Below the pieces are notes generated by a model. It saw only the letters and a program-made list of their open reading frames with translations, made no database searches and was not told where the DNA came from. Shown piece by piece: positions 44,424-58,215 of a stretch of 64,000 nucleotides of DNA (the stretch's first letter is position 1; every line of letters begins with the position of its first letter). Source of the stretch: Paractinoplanes pyxinae (lineage in GTDB: Bacteria > Actinomycetota > Actinomycetes > Mycobacteriales > Micromonosporaceae); the NCBI RefSeq assembly GCF_026626335.1, contig NZ_JAPNTZ010000014.1, forward strand, positions 62,001 to 126,000, in the 5' to 3' direction. Made by a program: the position numbers and the translations under genes.

Positions 44424-45302
44424 TCAGGTGAGGACGACGGAACGGGTGAGCAATCGAGGGGTGTCGGGATCGAGGCCGCGGTGGGCGGCCAGCGCCAGCG
44501 CGAACCGCTGGACCAGGATGAGCTGGGCCAGCGGGTCGAGAGCATCGCGATAGGGAGTGGCCCCCGCGCCGCGGGCCACGTCGTCCAGGCCGGCCGGCAC
44601 GTCGCCGAGCGACCAGACCAAACTGCGCGGACCGGCCACAGCCACCGGACCGTGCCGGAAATCCATGGCGGGGTAGGACTCGGAGTAGGCCTGAGCGGCC
44701 TCGCGTACTTTGAGCGCCGCCTCGTGCGCGAGTCCGACCGTCCAGCCAGTGCCGAGGAAGACCAGGTGGTCGATGCCGGCGGCGTCGACCGGAAGTTCGG
44801 CGCGCAAGGCTTGGCGGCCGTCTTCGATCGTTCGTGCAAGCTCCTGGCCGTACGCGGCCCGGGCCAGAGCCAGCACCGACGTCGGGAAGCGTGTCTGCAC
44901 GACGCTGCGCTCGTCGGCGAAATCAAGCAGCAGGCGCGCGTCGGTCAGGTCGTCGACGGGTTCGCCCTCGACCGCGGTGACCGCGACGCGACGGGTGCCG
45001 GCCGGCACCTGCCGCAGCGCCTCGAGCACCTCGGTCGAAGTGCCCGACCGGGTCACCGCCACCACGCGGTCGTACCTACGGCGCGGAACGTACTCGGACG
45101 CGCAGAGCGCGTCAGTCTCGCCGAGTCCGGCGCTCTCCCGCAGCTCGGCGATGCTTTCCGCGACGAACCACGAGGTGCCACAGCCGAGCACCAGCATTCG
45201 CTCGCCCGGCGCGGCCAACTCGCGCCGCGCCGGATCCGTGAGATCGAGGGCCCGGCTCCAGACGTCCGGCTGACTGGCAACCTCAGCGGCGGTGACATTC
45301 AT
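44424..45302 (-). CDS. SIS-domain sugar-phosphate isomerase/deaminase (AgaS/GlmS-C-like)
   Basis: 292 residues, two SIS domains. First: MLVLGCGTSWFVAESIAEL and VVAVTRSGTSTEVLEAL. Second: LVFLGTGWTVGLAHEAALKVREAAQAYSESYPAMDFRHGPVA, which carries the E-A-A-L-K-x-x-E helix and HGP loop of GlmS isomerase and AgaS proteins. Likely role: deaminating isomerisation of an amino-sugar 6-phosphate. It heads the importer genes (94 bp before the binding protein) and follows the GH4 gene. Amino sugar as substrate is inference. Confidence 0.83.
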   Translation of the reverse strand: MNVTAAEVASQPDVWSRALDLTDPARRELAAPGERMLVLGCGTSWFVAESIAELRESAGLGETDALCASEYVPRRRYDRVVAVTRSGTSTEVLEALRQVPAGTRRVAVTAVEGEPVDDLTDARLLLDFADERSVVQTRFPTSVLALARAAYGQELARTIEDGRQALRAELPVDAAGIDHLVFLGTGWTVGLAHEAALKVREAAQAYSESYPAMDFRHGPVAVAGPRSLVWSLGDVPAGLDDVARGAGATPYRDALDPLAQLILVQRFALALAAHRGLDPDTPRLLTRSVVLT

Positions 45303-45313
45303 GTCTGCGGATT

Positions 45314-45378
45314 ATGCTCGTTTCTGATCGCTTAACAAGATCCGAGCATCAAACGAGCATTTTCGACTGAGCGTTTGT
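45314..45378. promoter_or_regulatory. Inverted repeat upstream of the SIS/ABC operon
   Basis: ATGCTCGTTT at 45314-45323 and AAACGAGCAT at 45351-45360 are exact reverse complements. GCGTTTG follows at about 45370. Similar elements (AAACGAAC and GCGTTTG) recur in front of the deoR gene at 46789 and 46809. A shared DeoR-family operator is likely. Confidence 0.68.
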
Positions 45379-45438
45379 TCAGTCTGGCGGTGCGGCGAGG
45401 TGCGATGACGTCTCGCAGAGCGCTGTGCCGGTGTTGGC

Positions 45439-46731
45439 TCAGCGCAGCGCGGGCGGCATCAGATCGCCGTGGGCGGCCGTCAGTTCGTCGCACAGCGCCC
45501 AGATCTGGTCCATCGTCAGGGTGGCCGCCGTGTTGGGGTCGACCATGGCGGCCTGACGCACCAGGCGCGGGTCGCCGTCGAGTGCCGCCTGCACCGTCAA
45601 CTGCCCGACGTTCACGAACGACCGGTTCAGCGCGGCGCACTGCGGAGGCAGGGCACCGACGCGTTCGGGACGCACGCCCAGGCGGTCGACCACACACGGC
45701 ACCTCCACCGCGTACCCCTCGGGAAGGTTCGAGATGAGCCCATGATTGGGGACGTTGGCGTGAATGCGACGCTGCTCACCCGTCACCATGCTGTGGATAA
45801 CTTGCGGCGCGTACTCGGTCGCCTCGCGGGTCAGATCAAGCGGCTCACCGGCCAGCAGGGCCCGCCGAGTCGCGTGATAGTCGGCCACATTGTCCGCACT
45901 GATCCGCAAATAGTCGCCTACCGGGATGCGCAGTCGCTCGATCTCCTCGTCGCTGTGCAGATACCACGGCACGTACTCCGACGAGTGCTCACTTGTCTCG
46001 GTCGGGAAATAACCGAGCCGTTGGTACATATCCATCCGCACTCGCCGGCGCAGCTGTGGATTACCGGCCAGCAGAGCGTCGAGCCGCGGATACAGTGGCT
46101 CGCCCCGGTGCTCGAAGCGCAGCAACCACGCCTGGTGGTTGACGCCCGCGCCGGTGTAATCCACTTCGTCCAGCGGCACTCCCAGGAGGTCGGCCAGATC
46201 ATGCACCGTCCAAAAAACCGAGTGGCAAAGTCCCGCCGTTCTCAGCGCCGGCGCAATCGCGCTCAGGTACGCGACGTTCATGGCCATCGGGTTGGTGTAG
46301 TTCAGCAGCCAGGCGTCGGGGCACAGTTCGAGCATGTCGGCCGCGATCCCGTCGAGAACGGGAAACGTGCGCAACGCGCGGAAGATGCCGCCGACGCCGA
46401 GCGTGTCGCCGATGGTCTGCCGAAGCCCGTACTTGGCCGGGATCTCGAAGTCGCGGACGGTCGCTTCGTACATTCCCACCTGAATGGAGTTGATCACGAA
46501 GTCCGCGTCGCCCAGCACCGCGCGGCGTTCGAGGCTGGCCGTGATCGTCGGGCTCGCGCCAAGCTGATCGGCGGTGCGCCGGGCGATCAGTTCGGCCGTC
46601 TCGAGCCGCTCGGGGTCGATGTCGTGCAGGGCCAGCGTGACGTCGCGCAGCTCGTCGAAGGACAGGATGTCGGCCAGCAGCTCGCGGGTGAAGACGACGC
46701 TGCCGGCGCCCAGAAAAGCGATCACCGTCAT
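45439..46731 (-). CDS. GH4 family glycosidase (alpha-galactosidase/6-phospho-glycosidase type)
   Basis: NAD+- and Mn2+-dependent glycosidase, 430 residues. The N-terminal Rossmann motif is IAFLGAGSVVFTRELL. NYTNPM is at 144-149, the metal-ligand Cys in LCHSVFWT at 168-175, and VNHQAW at 197-202 supplies the metal His. The CHSV motif (rather than CNVP) is typical of the MelA alpha-galactosidase/alpha-glucosidase branch. First gene of the minus-strand catabolic set, divergent from deoR. It would open an imported alpha-galactoside in the cytoplasm. Confidence 0.9.
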   Translation of the reverse strand: MTVIAFLGAGSVVFTRELLADILSFDELRDVTLALHDIDPERLETAELIARRTADQLGASPTITASLERRAVLGDADFVINSIQVGMYEATVRDFEIPAKYGLRQTIGDTLGVGGIFRALRTFPVLDGIAADMLELCPDAWLLNYTNPMAMNVAYLSAIAPALRTAGLCHSVFWTVHDLADLLGVPLDEVDYTGAGVNHQAWLLRFEHRGEPLYPRLDALLAGNPQLRRRVRMDMYQRLGYFPTETSEHSSEYVPWYLHSDEEIERLRIPVGDYLRISADNVADYHATRRALLAGEPLDLTREATEYAPQVIHSMVTGEQRRIHANVPNHGLISNLPEGYAVEVPCVVDRLGVRPERVGALPPQCAALNRSFVNVGQLTVQAALDGDPRLVRQAAMVDPNTAATLTMDQIWALCDELTAAHGDLMPPALR

Positions 46732-46839
46732 GGGCGGATTCTTGGTCGTCGCTCACATTCGCACAAGAGAACTTGGCGCTTCGACAAGAAACGAACTATT
46801 TTGGCTGCGCGTTTGATCAATTCGATCCCGGGAGTGACC
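46732..46839. promoter_or_regulatory. Divergent GH4/deoR promoter region
   Basis: 108 bases, AT-richer than surroundings. AAACG at 46789-46793 and CGTTT at 46810-46814 form an inverted pair; AAACGAAC and GCGTTTG match the elements near 45351 and 45370. Probably the autoregulatory DeoR operator. Confidence 0.55.
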
Positions 46840-47661
46840 ATGTCGTTGCGCCGCGCCGAGCGCGTCTCCACCATCCTCGAGCGCGTCAACGAACACGGCT
46901 CGGTCGACGCGGGTGAGCTCGCCGAGGAGTTCGCCGTCTCTCCCGCGACCATCCGGCGTGACTTGCAGATGCTGGAGGACCAGCGCCTGGTCTCGCGCAC
47001 CCACGGCGGCGCGGTCGTCCGGGAATCGCCCCTCGAGGTGCCGGTTCGCTACCGGGCCGGCCAGCACCCGGGCGAGAAGGCCATCATCGCCCGCGTGGTC
47101 GCGTCGATGCTCCCCAAGGGGCCGCTGACCCTCGGCCTCACCGGGGGCACGACCACCCACCTGCTCGCCCGCCTGCTCGCCGACCGGGTCGACCTCACCG
47201 TGGTCACGAACGCTCTGAACATTGCAACCGACCTGGTCACGCGGCCCCGCATCAAGCTGATCTCCACCGGCGGCGTCTCCCGCTCCCAGTCGTACGAGAT
47301 GGTCGGGCCCATCGCCGACAACGCCCTGCAAGGGCTCAACATGGAGGTCGCGGTCGTGGGCGTCGACGGCATCAGCGCCCGCGGCGGGCTGACCACCCAC
47401 GACGAGATCGAGGCGAACACCAACGCCACGATGATCCGCCGGGCCGACAAGGTGATCGTGGTCGCCGACGGCTCCAAGGTGGGCAAGGTGTGCCTGGCCG
47501 GCATCGGCAAGGTGAGCGACGTGACCGTGCTGGTCACCGACGTCAGCGCCGACACCCGTGAGGTCGAGGCCATCCGCGACGCCGGCATCGAGGTGCTTGT
47601 CGCGACCGGCGACGGCGTCGAGGTGATCGGCGCCTCAGAAAACGGCGCGCTCCGCCGGTAA
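46840..47661 (+). CDS. DeoR-family regulator of sugar catabolism
   Basis: 273 residues. N-terminal HTH (RVSTILERVNEHGSVDAGELAEEF, VSPATIRRDLQMLEDQ, RTHGGAVV) and a DeoRC sugar-phosphate-sensing domain (GLTGGTTTHLLARLL, VVTNALNIA, VVGVDGISARGGLTTHDEIEANTN, IVVADGSKVGK). Divergent from GH4. Related to AgaR/GatR-type repressors that answer to sugar phosphates. The stop lies 9 bp before the histidine kinase start, but that gene is probably unrelated. Confidence 0.9.
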   Translation: MSLRRAERVSTILERVNEHGSVDAGELAEEFAVSPATIRRDLQMLEDQRLVSRTHGGAVVRESPLEVPVRYRAGQHPGEKAIIARVVASMLPKGPLTLGLTGGTTTHLLARLLADRVDLTVVTNALNIATDLVTRPRIKLISTGGVSRSQSYEMVGPIADNALQGLNMEVAVVGVDGISARGGLTTHDEIEANTNATMIRRADKVIVVADGSKVGKVCLAGIGKVSDVTVLVTDVSADTREVEAIRDAGIEVLVATGDGVEVIGASENGALRR

Positions 47662-47670
47662 CCTCAGCGC

Positions 47671-49089
47671 GTGCTCTCCCGTACGCGAATCCCTCTTCCG
47701 CTGCAGGTCGCGCTGGCGGCGATCGCCGGTGTGGCGTCGTTCGCGATCGCTCATGTGGTGTGCACGTTCGCGCGCGACCACATCCATCCGATCCCGTTCG
47801 CGATCGTTCTGCTCGTCGTGGTGCTGTTGCTGGCGCGCGCTCTCGGCATCCTCTACGCGCTGCCGATCGGCACGGCCGCGATCTTGGCGTACGACTGGTT
47901 CTTCCTGCCGCCGCTGCGGGAGCTCTCCGAGGCCGCGTACACGCTGCTGGCCACGTTCCTCGGCATGGCCGTGATCGTCGGCACGGTGGCCACGGTGACC
48001 AGTCGCCGGGCGATCGCGGCCGAACGGGCGCGCGGCGACATGGCCGAGGTGCAGGAGTCGCTGCGCCGGCTCGCGTTGCTCATCGCCCAGGGCGAGGCGC
48101 CGCAGCGGGTGTTCGAGGCGGTGACCCGCGAGGTCCGTGCGCACCTGGGCAGCGATACAGCAACCCTGGTCCGGTACGAGCTCGACGGCTCGACGACAGA
48201 ATTGGCCTGCGCCGGTCTGCCCGCTCCGGCCGTCCGGCCCGAGCTCATCCGGCATGTGCGTGAAAACGGCCGGGCTTTGCGCCTCGACGACACCGCAGCC
48301 GGGGTGCCGGTTGTCGTCAACGGGCGGTTATGGGGCATGTTCGCGGTCGGCTCGGCCGAATCGCAGCTTCCGGACGACACCGAAGCACGCATGAGCGAAT
48401 ACACCGAACTGGTCGCCACCGCCGTCGCCGACGCTCAGAGTCGCGCGGAACTGATCAGTTCTCGCGCGCGCATCGTGGCCGCCGCCGACGAGGCCCGCCG
48501 CCGGATCGAGCGGGACCTGCACGACGGCGCTCAGCAACGGCTCGTCGCACTCGCCCTGCGCCTGCGGACGGCCGCGCACGACGACGACCCGGGCGACGTG
48601 GCCGAGATCGGCGCCGACCTCATGACGGTCATCGACGAGTTGCGTGAGCTGTCGCGCGGCATCCACCCCGCCGTGCTCTCCGACTCGGGCCTGCGCCCGG
48701 CGCTTCGCGCGCTGGCCCGTCGCTCGCCACTGCCGGTCGAGGTCGACGTCCGCCTGAACGGCCGTCTGCCGCAACCGGTCGAGGTCGGCGCCTACTACGT
48801 CGCTTCGGAAGTGCTCACGAACGCCGTCAAGCACTCCGGCGCCACTGTCGTGCGGATCGAGGTGAGCGAGGCGGACAACTGCCTGCACCTGTGCGTGCAC
48901 GACGACGGTTCGGGCGGCGCCGACTTCGCGGGCGGCACCGGGTTGCTGGGCCTCAAGGACCGCACCGAAGCGCTCGGCGGCACCCTCGACGTGACCAGCC
49001 CGCCCGGCGCCGGCACCACCGTCACCGCGCGGATTCCGCTAGAGCCAGACGGTGGCCAGCCAGGCGGCAACGGCGGCGAGCACCAGTAG
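47671..49089 (+). CDS. Sensor histidine kinase (DUF4118-GAF-HisKA_3)
   Basis: 472 residues. Three to four TM segments at 10-110 are of the DUF4118/KdpD type (WFFLPPLRE). A GAF-like domain spans ~130-255. The HisKA_3 motif is RIERDLHDGAQQRL with the phospho-accepting His at 284. The ATPase N box is YYVASEVLTNAVKHSGA and the G box GGTGLLGLKDR. NarL-type kinases of this kind pair with LuxR-HTH response regulators; the best partner is at 50235, separated by three small genes. The 3' end overlaps doxX by 51 bp. Confidence 0.9.
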   Translation: MLSRTRIPLPLQVALAAIAGVASFAIAHVVCTFARDHIHPIPFAIVLLVVVLLLARALGILYALPIGTAAILAYDWFFLPPLRELSEAAYTLLATFLGMAVIVGTVATVTSRRAIAAERARGDMAEVQESLRRLALLIAQGEAPQRVFEAVTREVRAHLGSDTATLVRYELDGSTTELACAGLPAPAVRPELIRHVRENGRALRLDDTAAGVPVVVNGRLWGMFAVGSAESQLPDDTEARMSEYTELVATAVADAQSRAELISSRARIVAAADEARRRIERDLHDGAQQRLVALALRLRTAAHDDDPGDVAEIGADLMTVIDELRELSRGIHPAVLSDSGLRPALRALARRSPLPVEVDVRLNGRLPQPVEVGAYYVASEVLTNAVKHSGATVVRIEVSEADNCLHLCVHDDGSGGADFAGGTGLLGLKDRTEALGGTLDVTSPPGAGTTVTARIPLEPDGGQPGGNGGEHQ

Positions 49090-49404
49090 CGCGATGTTGA
49101 GACCGATCACCTTGGTCTCGCCGCGCCGCAGATGCACGACGATGCCGCCGACCTGAACGAGCACCAGTCCGATGGCCGCGGCCAGGGCCAGCGCGGGCGC
49201 GATATCGGTCAGCGGAGGCAGGATCAGCCCGATCGCGCCCAGCACCTCGAGCACGCCGATGGTTCGCACCAGCGCCATGGGCATGCTATCGACCCAGCCC
49301 ATCATCGGCCGCAGTTGCTCGCGACTGCGCAGGGCCTTGATCGCGCCTGAGTAAAGGTAGAAGAAGGCCAGCAGCCCGGCGACGATCCAGTACGCGATCT
49401 CCAT
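49039..49404 (-). CDS. DoxX-like membrane protein
   Basis: 121 residues, four TM segments. IAYWIVAGLLAFFYLYSGAIKALRSREQLRPMMGWVDSMPMALVRTIGVLEVLGAIGLILPP is split over the first two helices and their loop, as in DoxX family proteins. Start ATG 49404. Divergent from hxlR, which probably regulates it. Confidence 0.85.
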   Translation of the reverse strand: MEIAYWIVAGLLAFFYLYSGAIKALRSREQLRPMMGWVDSMPMALVRTIGVLEVLGAIGLILPPLTDIAPALALAAAIGLVLVQVGGIVVHLRRGETKVIGLNIALLVLAAVAAWLATVWL

Positions 49405-49425
49405 GCTCAGCCCCAATGGTTACTG

Positions 49426-49500
49426 TTGGTAAGTAGCCACATCATGCGGTACTCATGCGGGGCTTACAAAAGGCACATTCATGTGCCTGAGGCACAAGGA
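49426..49500. promoter_or_regulatory. Palindromes in the doxX/hxlR promoter
   Basis: AGGCACA-TTCA-TGTGCCT at 49471-49488 and TGTGCCT-G-AGGCACA at 49482-49496 share an arm, so three half-sites AGGCACA alternate. The second overlaps the hxlR ribosome-binding site. TACT-N7-AGTA lies near 49423-49437. Likely HxlR autoregulatory sites or an mRNA hairpin hiding the hxlR start. Confidence 0.62.
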
Positions 49501-49506
49501 GTTGTC

Positions 49507-49896
49507 GTGTCCGACTACGAGCACACGTGCATGATCCGGGGCGACGGCGGCAAGACGCTGCGCGCGATCCTCGATCAGATCTGCAACAAATGGACGCTTC
49601 TGATCGTCGCGACGCTAGATCAGAGCCGCGTGCGCTTCACCGATCTGCAGCACCAGATCCCCGGCATCTCGCAGCGGATGCTCACCCTGACCCTGCGCAA
49701 CCTCGAACGCGACGGCCTGGTCGATCGGACCGTTCACGCCGAGGTTCCGCCGCGCGTCGAGTACGAGCTCACCCCGACGGGCAAGAGCCTGCTGCCACCC
49801 GCGCTCGCCCTGGCCGGCTGGGCCTTGCAGCACGTGCCGCACATCGAGGCGAGCCGGGCCGCGTACGAGAAGAGGTCTCAGGCGGCGATCGGCTGA
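49507..49896 (+). CDS. HxlR-family transcriptional regulator
   Basis: 129 residues, winged helix. CNKWTLLIVATLDQSRVRFTDLQHQIPGISQRMLTLTLRNLERDGLV is the family core (described here in pieces: LLIVATL, FTDLQ, ISQRMLTLTLRNLE). A Cys near position 7 (HTCMIRG) could be a redox sensor. GTG 49507 after AAGGAG. Divergent from doxX. The last codons overlap the DUF5999 gene on the other strand. Confidence 0.87.
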   Translation: MSDYEHTCMIRGDGGKTLRAILDQICNKWTLLIVATLDQSRVRFTDLQHQIPGISQRMLTLTLRNLERDGLVDRTVHAEVPPRVEYELTPTGKSLLPPALALAGWALQHVPHIEASRAAYEKRSQAAIG

Positions 49897-50144
49897 GCGG
49901 TCCGCTTGCGCGCGGGTGCGGCCTTGCGCGTACGCGTTCGAGCGCGCACCGGACGCGCAGGCAGTGGCGTAGCGGCGGGCACGGGTGTCACGACCGGCGG
50001 CACGACAGGTTGCACGGCCGCGTCCATGACGATCGCGCCGTTGCACAACATGCGCCAGCCCAGGTCCTCGTGGTGAACGAGCATCGCTGCGGTGTCCCAC
50101 CCCGGCTGGTCGATCGCCGGGCACTCGGGGGTGTGATCGCACAT
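49878..50144 (-). CDS. DUF5999 family protein
   Basis: 88 residues. The N-terminal half MCDHTPECPAIDQPGWDTAA, HHEDLGWRMLCNGAIVMD matches the DUF5999 pattern, including the N-terminal Cys-x-His and LCNG. The second half is a Pro/Val/Ala linker and an Arg/Lys-rich tail. Found widely in actinomycetes; function unknown. Convergent overlap of 19 bp with hxlR. Confidence 0.83.
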   Translation of the reverse strand: MCDHTPECPAIDQPGWDTAAMLVHHEDLGWRMLCNGAIVMDAAVQPVVPPVVTPVPAATPLPARPVRARTRTRKAAPARKRTAQPIAA

Positions 50145-50234
50145 ACGAACAGACTCGTGAAAAGGCGAGGATCACACATCGAGGCCAGCCCCACTCCTCG
50201 ATACCGGCTAGCCGGTAGCCGCATAATCTCTGCC

Positions 50235-50888
50235 ATGACGGGGCTGCGGGTCGTACTGGCCGAGGATGACGTGCTGCTGCGCGAGGGGATCGCCAGCCTG
50301 CTCGCCCGGGAGGGCCTCGAGGTGCTCGGCCAGGCCGGCGAGGCCACCGAGCTGATGAAGCTGGCCCGGGCGACCAAGCCCGACCTTGTGATCGTCGACG
50401 TGCGGATGCCGCCCACCCACACCACCGAGGGTCTGCAGGCGGCCCAGCAGATCCGGGCCGAGCTGCCCGCCACCGGCGTGCTCGTGCTCTCCGCCTACGC
50501 CGACGTCGACCAGGCGATGGAGCTGCTGGCGAGCGGGCAGCGCATCGGTTACCTGCTCAAGAGCCGCATCACCGATGTGACCGAGTTCCTGGCCGCGGTC
50601 GAGCGGATCGCCGGCGGCGGCTCGGTCATCGACCCCGGCCTGGTCTCCGAGCTGGTGAGCGCCCGCCGCCGCGACGACCCCCTGGCCGCGCTCAGCTCCC
50701 GCGAGCGTGAGGTGCTGGCCCAGATGGCCGAGGGCCAGTCCAACTCCGGCATCGCCCGCCGGCTGTGGATCACCGAGGGCACCGTCGAGAAGCATGTGCG
50801 CAGTGTGCTCAGCAAACTGAACCTGCCCGAGACCGACGACCACCACCGCCGGGTGCTGGCGGTGCTCACCTTCCTGGAAGCGCGCTGA
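50235..50888 (+). CDS. NarL/LuxR-type response regulator
   Basis: 217 residues. Receiver domain with acidic pocket AEDD at 9-12, phospho-acceptor Asp 55 (VIVDVRMPP) and Lys in GYLLKSRI. C-terminal GerE helix-turn-helix LSSREREVLAQMAEGQSNSGIARRL, TEGTVEKHVRSVLSKLNL. Likely partner of the histidine kinase at 47671. The 3' end overlaps the convergent receiver-only gene by 23 bp. Confidence 0.92.
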   Translation: MTGLRVVLAEDDVLLREGIASLLAREGLEVLGQAGEATELMKLARATKPDLVIVDVRMPPTHTTEGLQAAQQIRAELPATGVLVLSAYADVDQAMELLASGQRIGYLLKSRITDVTEFLAAVERIAGGGSVIDPGLVSELVSARRRDDPLAALSSREREVLAQMAEGQSNSGIARRLWITEGTVEKHVRSVLSKLNLPETDDHHRRVLAVLTFLEAR

Positions 50889-51222
50889 CCAATCTCCGTA
50901 CGGCCGAACCGGACAGCTCGATCTTGCTGAGGAAGCCGATGGCCGGCGAGTCCTCGATCAGATCCTCGTAGTCGTCCCCGCTGTGCGTGGAGATCATGAT
51001 CACAGGGGTGGGGGAGAGCTGCCGGGCCAGTTCGAAGCCGCTCTCGCCGCCCAGGTTGATGTCGACCAGCGCGACGTCGGGACCGAGCTCACCGGCCCGC
51101 CCGAGGGCGCCGGCGATGTCGGAGGCGATGCCGGCGACGACCAGTCCCTCGCGCTCCAGCAGGTCACGAGCGGCGGCGAGGAAGTGGTCGTTGTCGTCAA
51201 CGAGCAGGCAACGCAATGTCAC
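50866..51222 (-). CDS. Single-domain response regulator (receiver only)
   Basis: 118 residues from the preferred GTG 51222 (MTLRCLLVDDNDHF). The acidic pair DD is at 9-10, phospho-acceptor Asp at 54 (ALVDINLGG), Thr in MISTHS and Lys in FLSKIEL, so the phosphorylation site is complete. No output domain. Start choice is uncertain; ATG 51258 would add 12 residues. Divergent from the carboxylase gene. It could compete for phosphate from the nearby kinase or act by protein contact. Confidence 0.83.
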   Translation of the reverse strand: MTLRCLLVDDNDHFLAAARDLLEREGLVVAGIASDIAGALGRAGELGPDVALVDINLGGESGFELARQLSPTPVIMISTHSGDDYEDLIEDSPAIGFLSKIELSGSAVRRLVSALPGR

Positions 51223-51359
51223 GACTCCCAGGCTTCCAGGTCGTTTGCGGGGGCACATTCCTGCTAGCGGTAGTACCCGGAGCCGAACGCCGTACCCCCC
51301 GCGGCGGCACTTCTGTAGTCTCCTGTCGAAGCTTCAGGCAGAGGTAGGGACTCGTTCGA

Positions 51360-56801
<5,442 letters not shown>

Positions 56802-56814
56802 GCCCCGCACGCCG

Positions 56815-58206
56815 TCACCTCGTCCCCGGCTCATCGGTCCGCCAGCCAGGCTGTTCGATGCCGCCGGGGATGACGCCGGGCGGAGCGTAGGGCTGGCGGG
56901 TGAAGACGAAGGTGCCGAGGTCGAGGTGGGTCACGGCGCCCGCGTCGTCGTGGTGGGGACGCAGGAGTTCGCCGGCGAAGTAGCCGGTCTGGCCGACCCA
57001 CGTGCCGTCGCCGGTGGGGCGCAGGCGGGTGCCGCGGTCCCCACCGGCCAGAGTGCCCAGCTCGAGCCAGCCGTCGGCCAGCGGGCGCAGCACGTAGAGG
57101 GCGGGACCCCAGTACCAGGGGCCGGCCAGGTCGAGAAGCGCCCGGTCGACGTGGGGGAGCGGCTGCCACGGGTCGGGGATGCGCGGTTCGCGGTCGGCGA
57201 CGAGTTCGAGCAGGTCGGCCGTGAAACCGCCGATCGGCAGGCCCGCCGTGGTGTTGGCCAGGGCGACGGCGCCCACGCCTTCGTCGTGGTTGACCCAGAC
57301 GGTGGCCAGGAAGCCGGGGACGGAACCGGTGTGGCCGGTCAGCAGGCGGTCGCCCCGGCGCAGTAATTGAGTGCCGAGGCCGTAGCTCGACTGCCAGGAG
57401 CCGGCCTCGGGCGCGGAGGCCGGGAAGCGCATCTCTTCCAGGCTGGCCGGGGCCAGCACCCGATCGTCGCCGGCCAGCAGGAACGCGGCGAAGCGGGCCA
57501 GGTCGCCGGCCGTGGACCACAGCTCGCCGGCCGGGCCCATCGGTCCGTAGTCCTGAATCGGCTCGGGCAGCACCACGTCGGCCCACGGGTGCACGGCCCA
57601 GCCGGTGGCGTGCGGAGCGCTCGGCTGAGGGCCGGTGCGGGTCAGGCCGAGCGGCTCGAGCACCTCGGCCGCCAACGCCTCTGTCCATGGTTTGCCGCGC
57701 AGGTGGGCAACGAGCGCGCCCAGCACAGCGAAGCCGGGGTTCGAGTAGTGGAAGCGCCGGCCCGGCGGGTGCACCAGCGGGTCGTCGCGCAGCACGTCGG
57801 CCAGCTCGGGGCGGAGCAAGCCGGGGCTGCGTTCCCACCACGGGCCGGGCGGCTCGGCGGCTAGGCCGGCGGTGTGCGCCAGCAGCGAGCCGATGGTGGC
57901 GTCGCCGATCGCGGTGCCGGGCAGATGGTCGCCCAGGGGGTCGGCCAGCGTCAGGCGGCCCTCGTCACGCAGGCGCAGCACCAGCAGCGTCACGAAGGTC
58001 TTGGTGATCGAGCCGATGCGGTACTGGGTGTCGCGGCCGGGCGGTGCGCCGTCGATGCTGCCGCGGCCCTCGAGCCACACCGGACGGCCGTCGCGGACGA
58101 CGGCGCCGACCAGCGAGGGCGCCCGCGCTGACACCTGGGTGGTGGCCAGGCGGTGGCGCAGAGCGCGGTCGGTCTCGGGCAGCAGATCCGGCTGGGTCGA
58201 TGGCAT
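56815..58206 (-). CDS. Serine beta-lactamase-like hydrolase (class C/AmpH type)
   Basis: 463 residues, no clear signal peptide. SxxK is SITK with Ser 66 and Lys 69, the second motif is YSN at 154-156 and the third is HTGS (GHTGSVPGF). The C-terminal ~100 residues form a lipocalin-like barrel extension. Relatives hydrolyse D-amino-acid peptides or esters rather than beta-lactams. Stop lies 13 bp from the carboxylase stop (convergent). Confidence 0.87.
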   Translation of the reverse strand: MPSTQPDLLPETDRALRHRLATTQVSARAPSLVGAVVRDGRPVWLEGRGSIDGAPPGRDTQYRIGSITKTFVTLLVLRLRDEGRLTLADPLGDHLPGTAIGDATIGSLLAHTAGLAAEPPGPWWERSPGLLRPELADVLRDDPLVHPPGRRFHYSNPGFAVLGALVAHLRGKPWTEALAAEVLEPLGLTRTGPQPSAPHATGWAVHPWADVVLPEPIQDYGPMGPAGELWSTAGDLARFAAFLLAGDDRVLAPASLEEMRFPASAPEAGSWQSSYGLGTQLLRRGDRLLTGHTGSVPGFLATVWVNHDEGVGAVALANTTAGLPIGGFTADLLELVADREPRIPDPWQPLPHVDRALLDLAGPWYWGPALYVLRPLADGWLELGTLAGGDRGTRLRPTGDGTWVGQTGYFAGELLRPHHDDAGAVTHLDLGTFVFTRQPYAPPGVIPGGIEQPGWRTDEPGTR

Positions 58207-58215
58207 GCCGGGAAA

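Noticed and set aside
45469-46839. Upstream extension of the deoR frame across the GH4 gene
   Set aside because: The DeoR domain begins at 46840 with a canonical N terminus; the upstream part is antisense to GH4.
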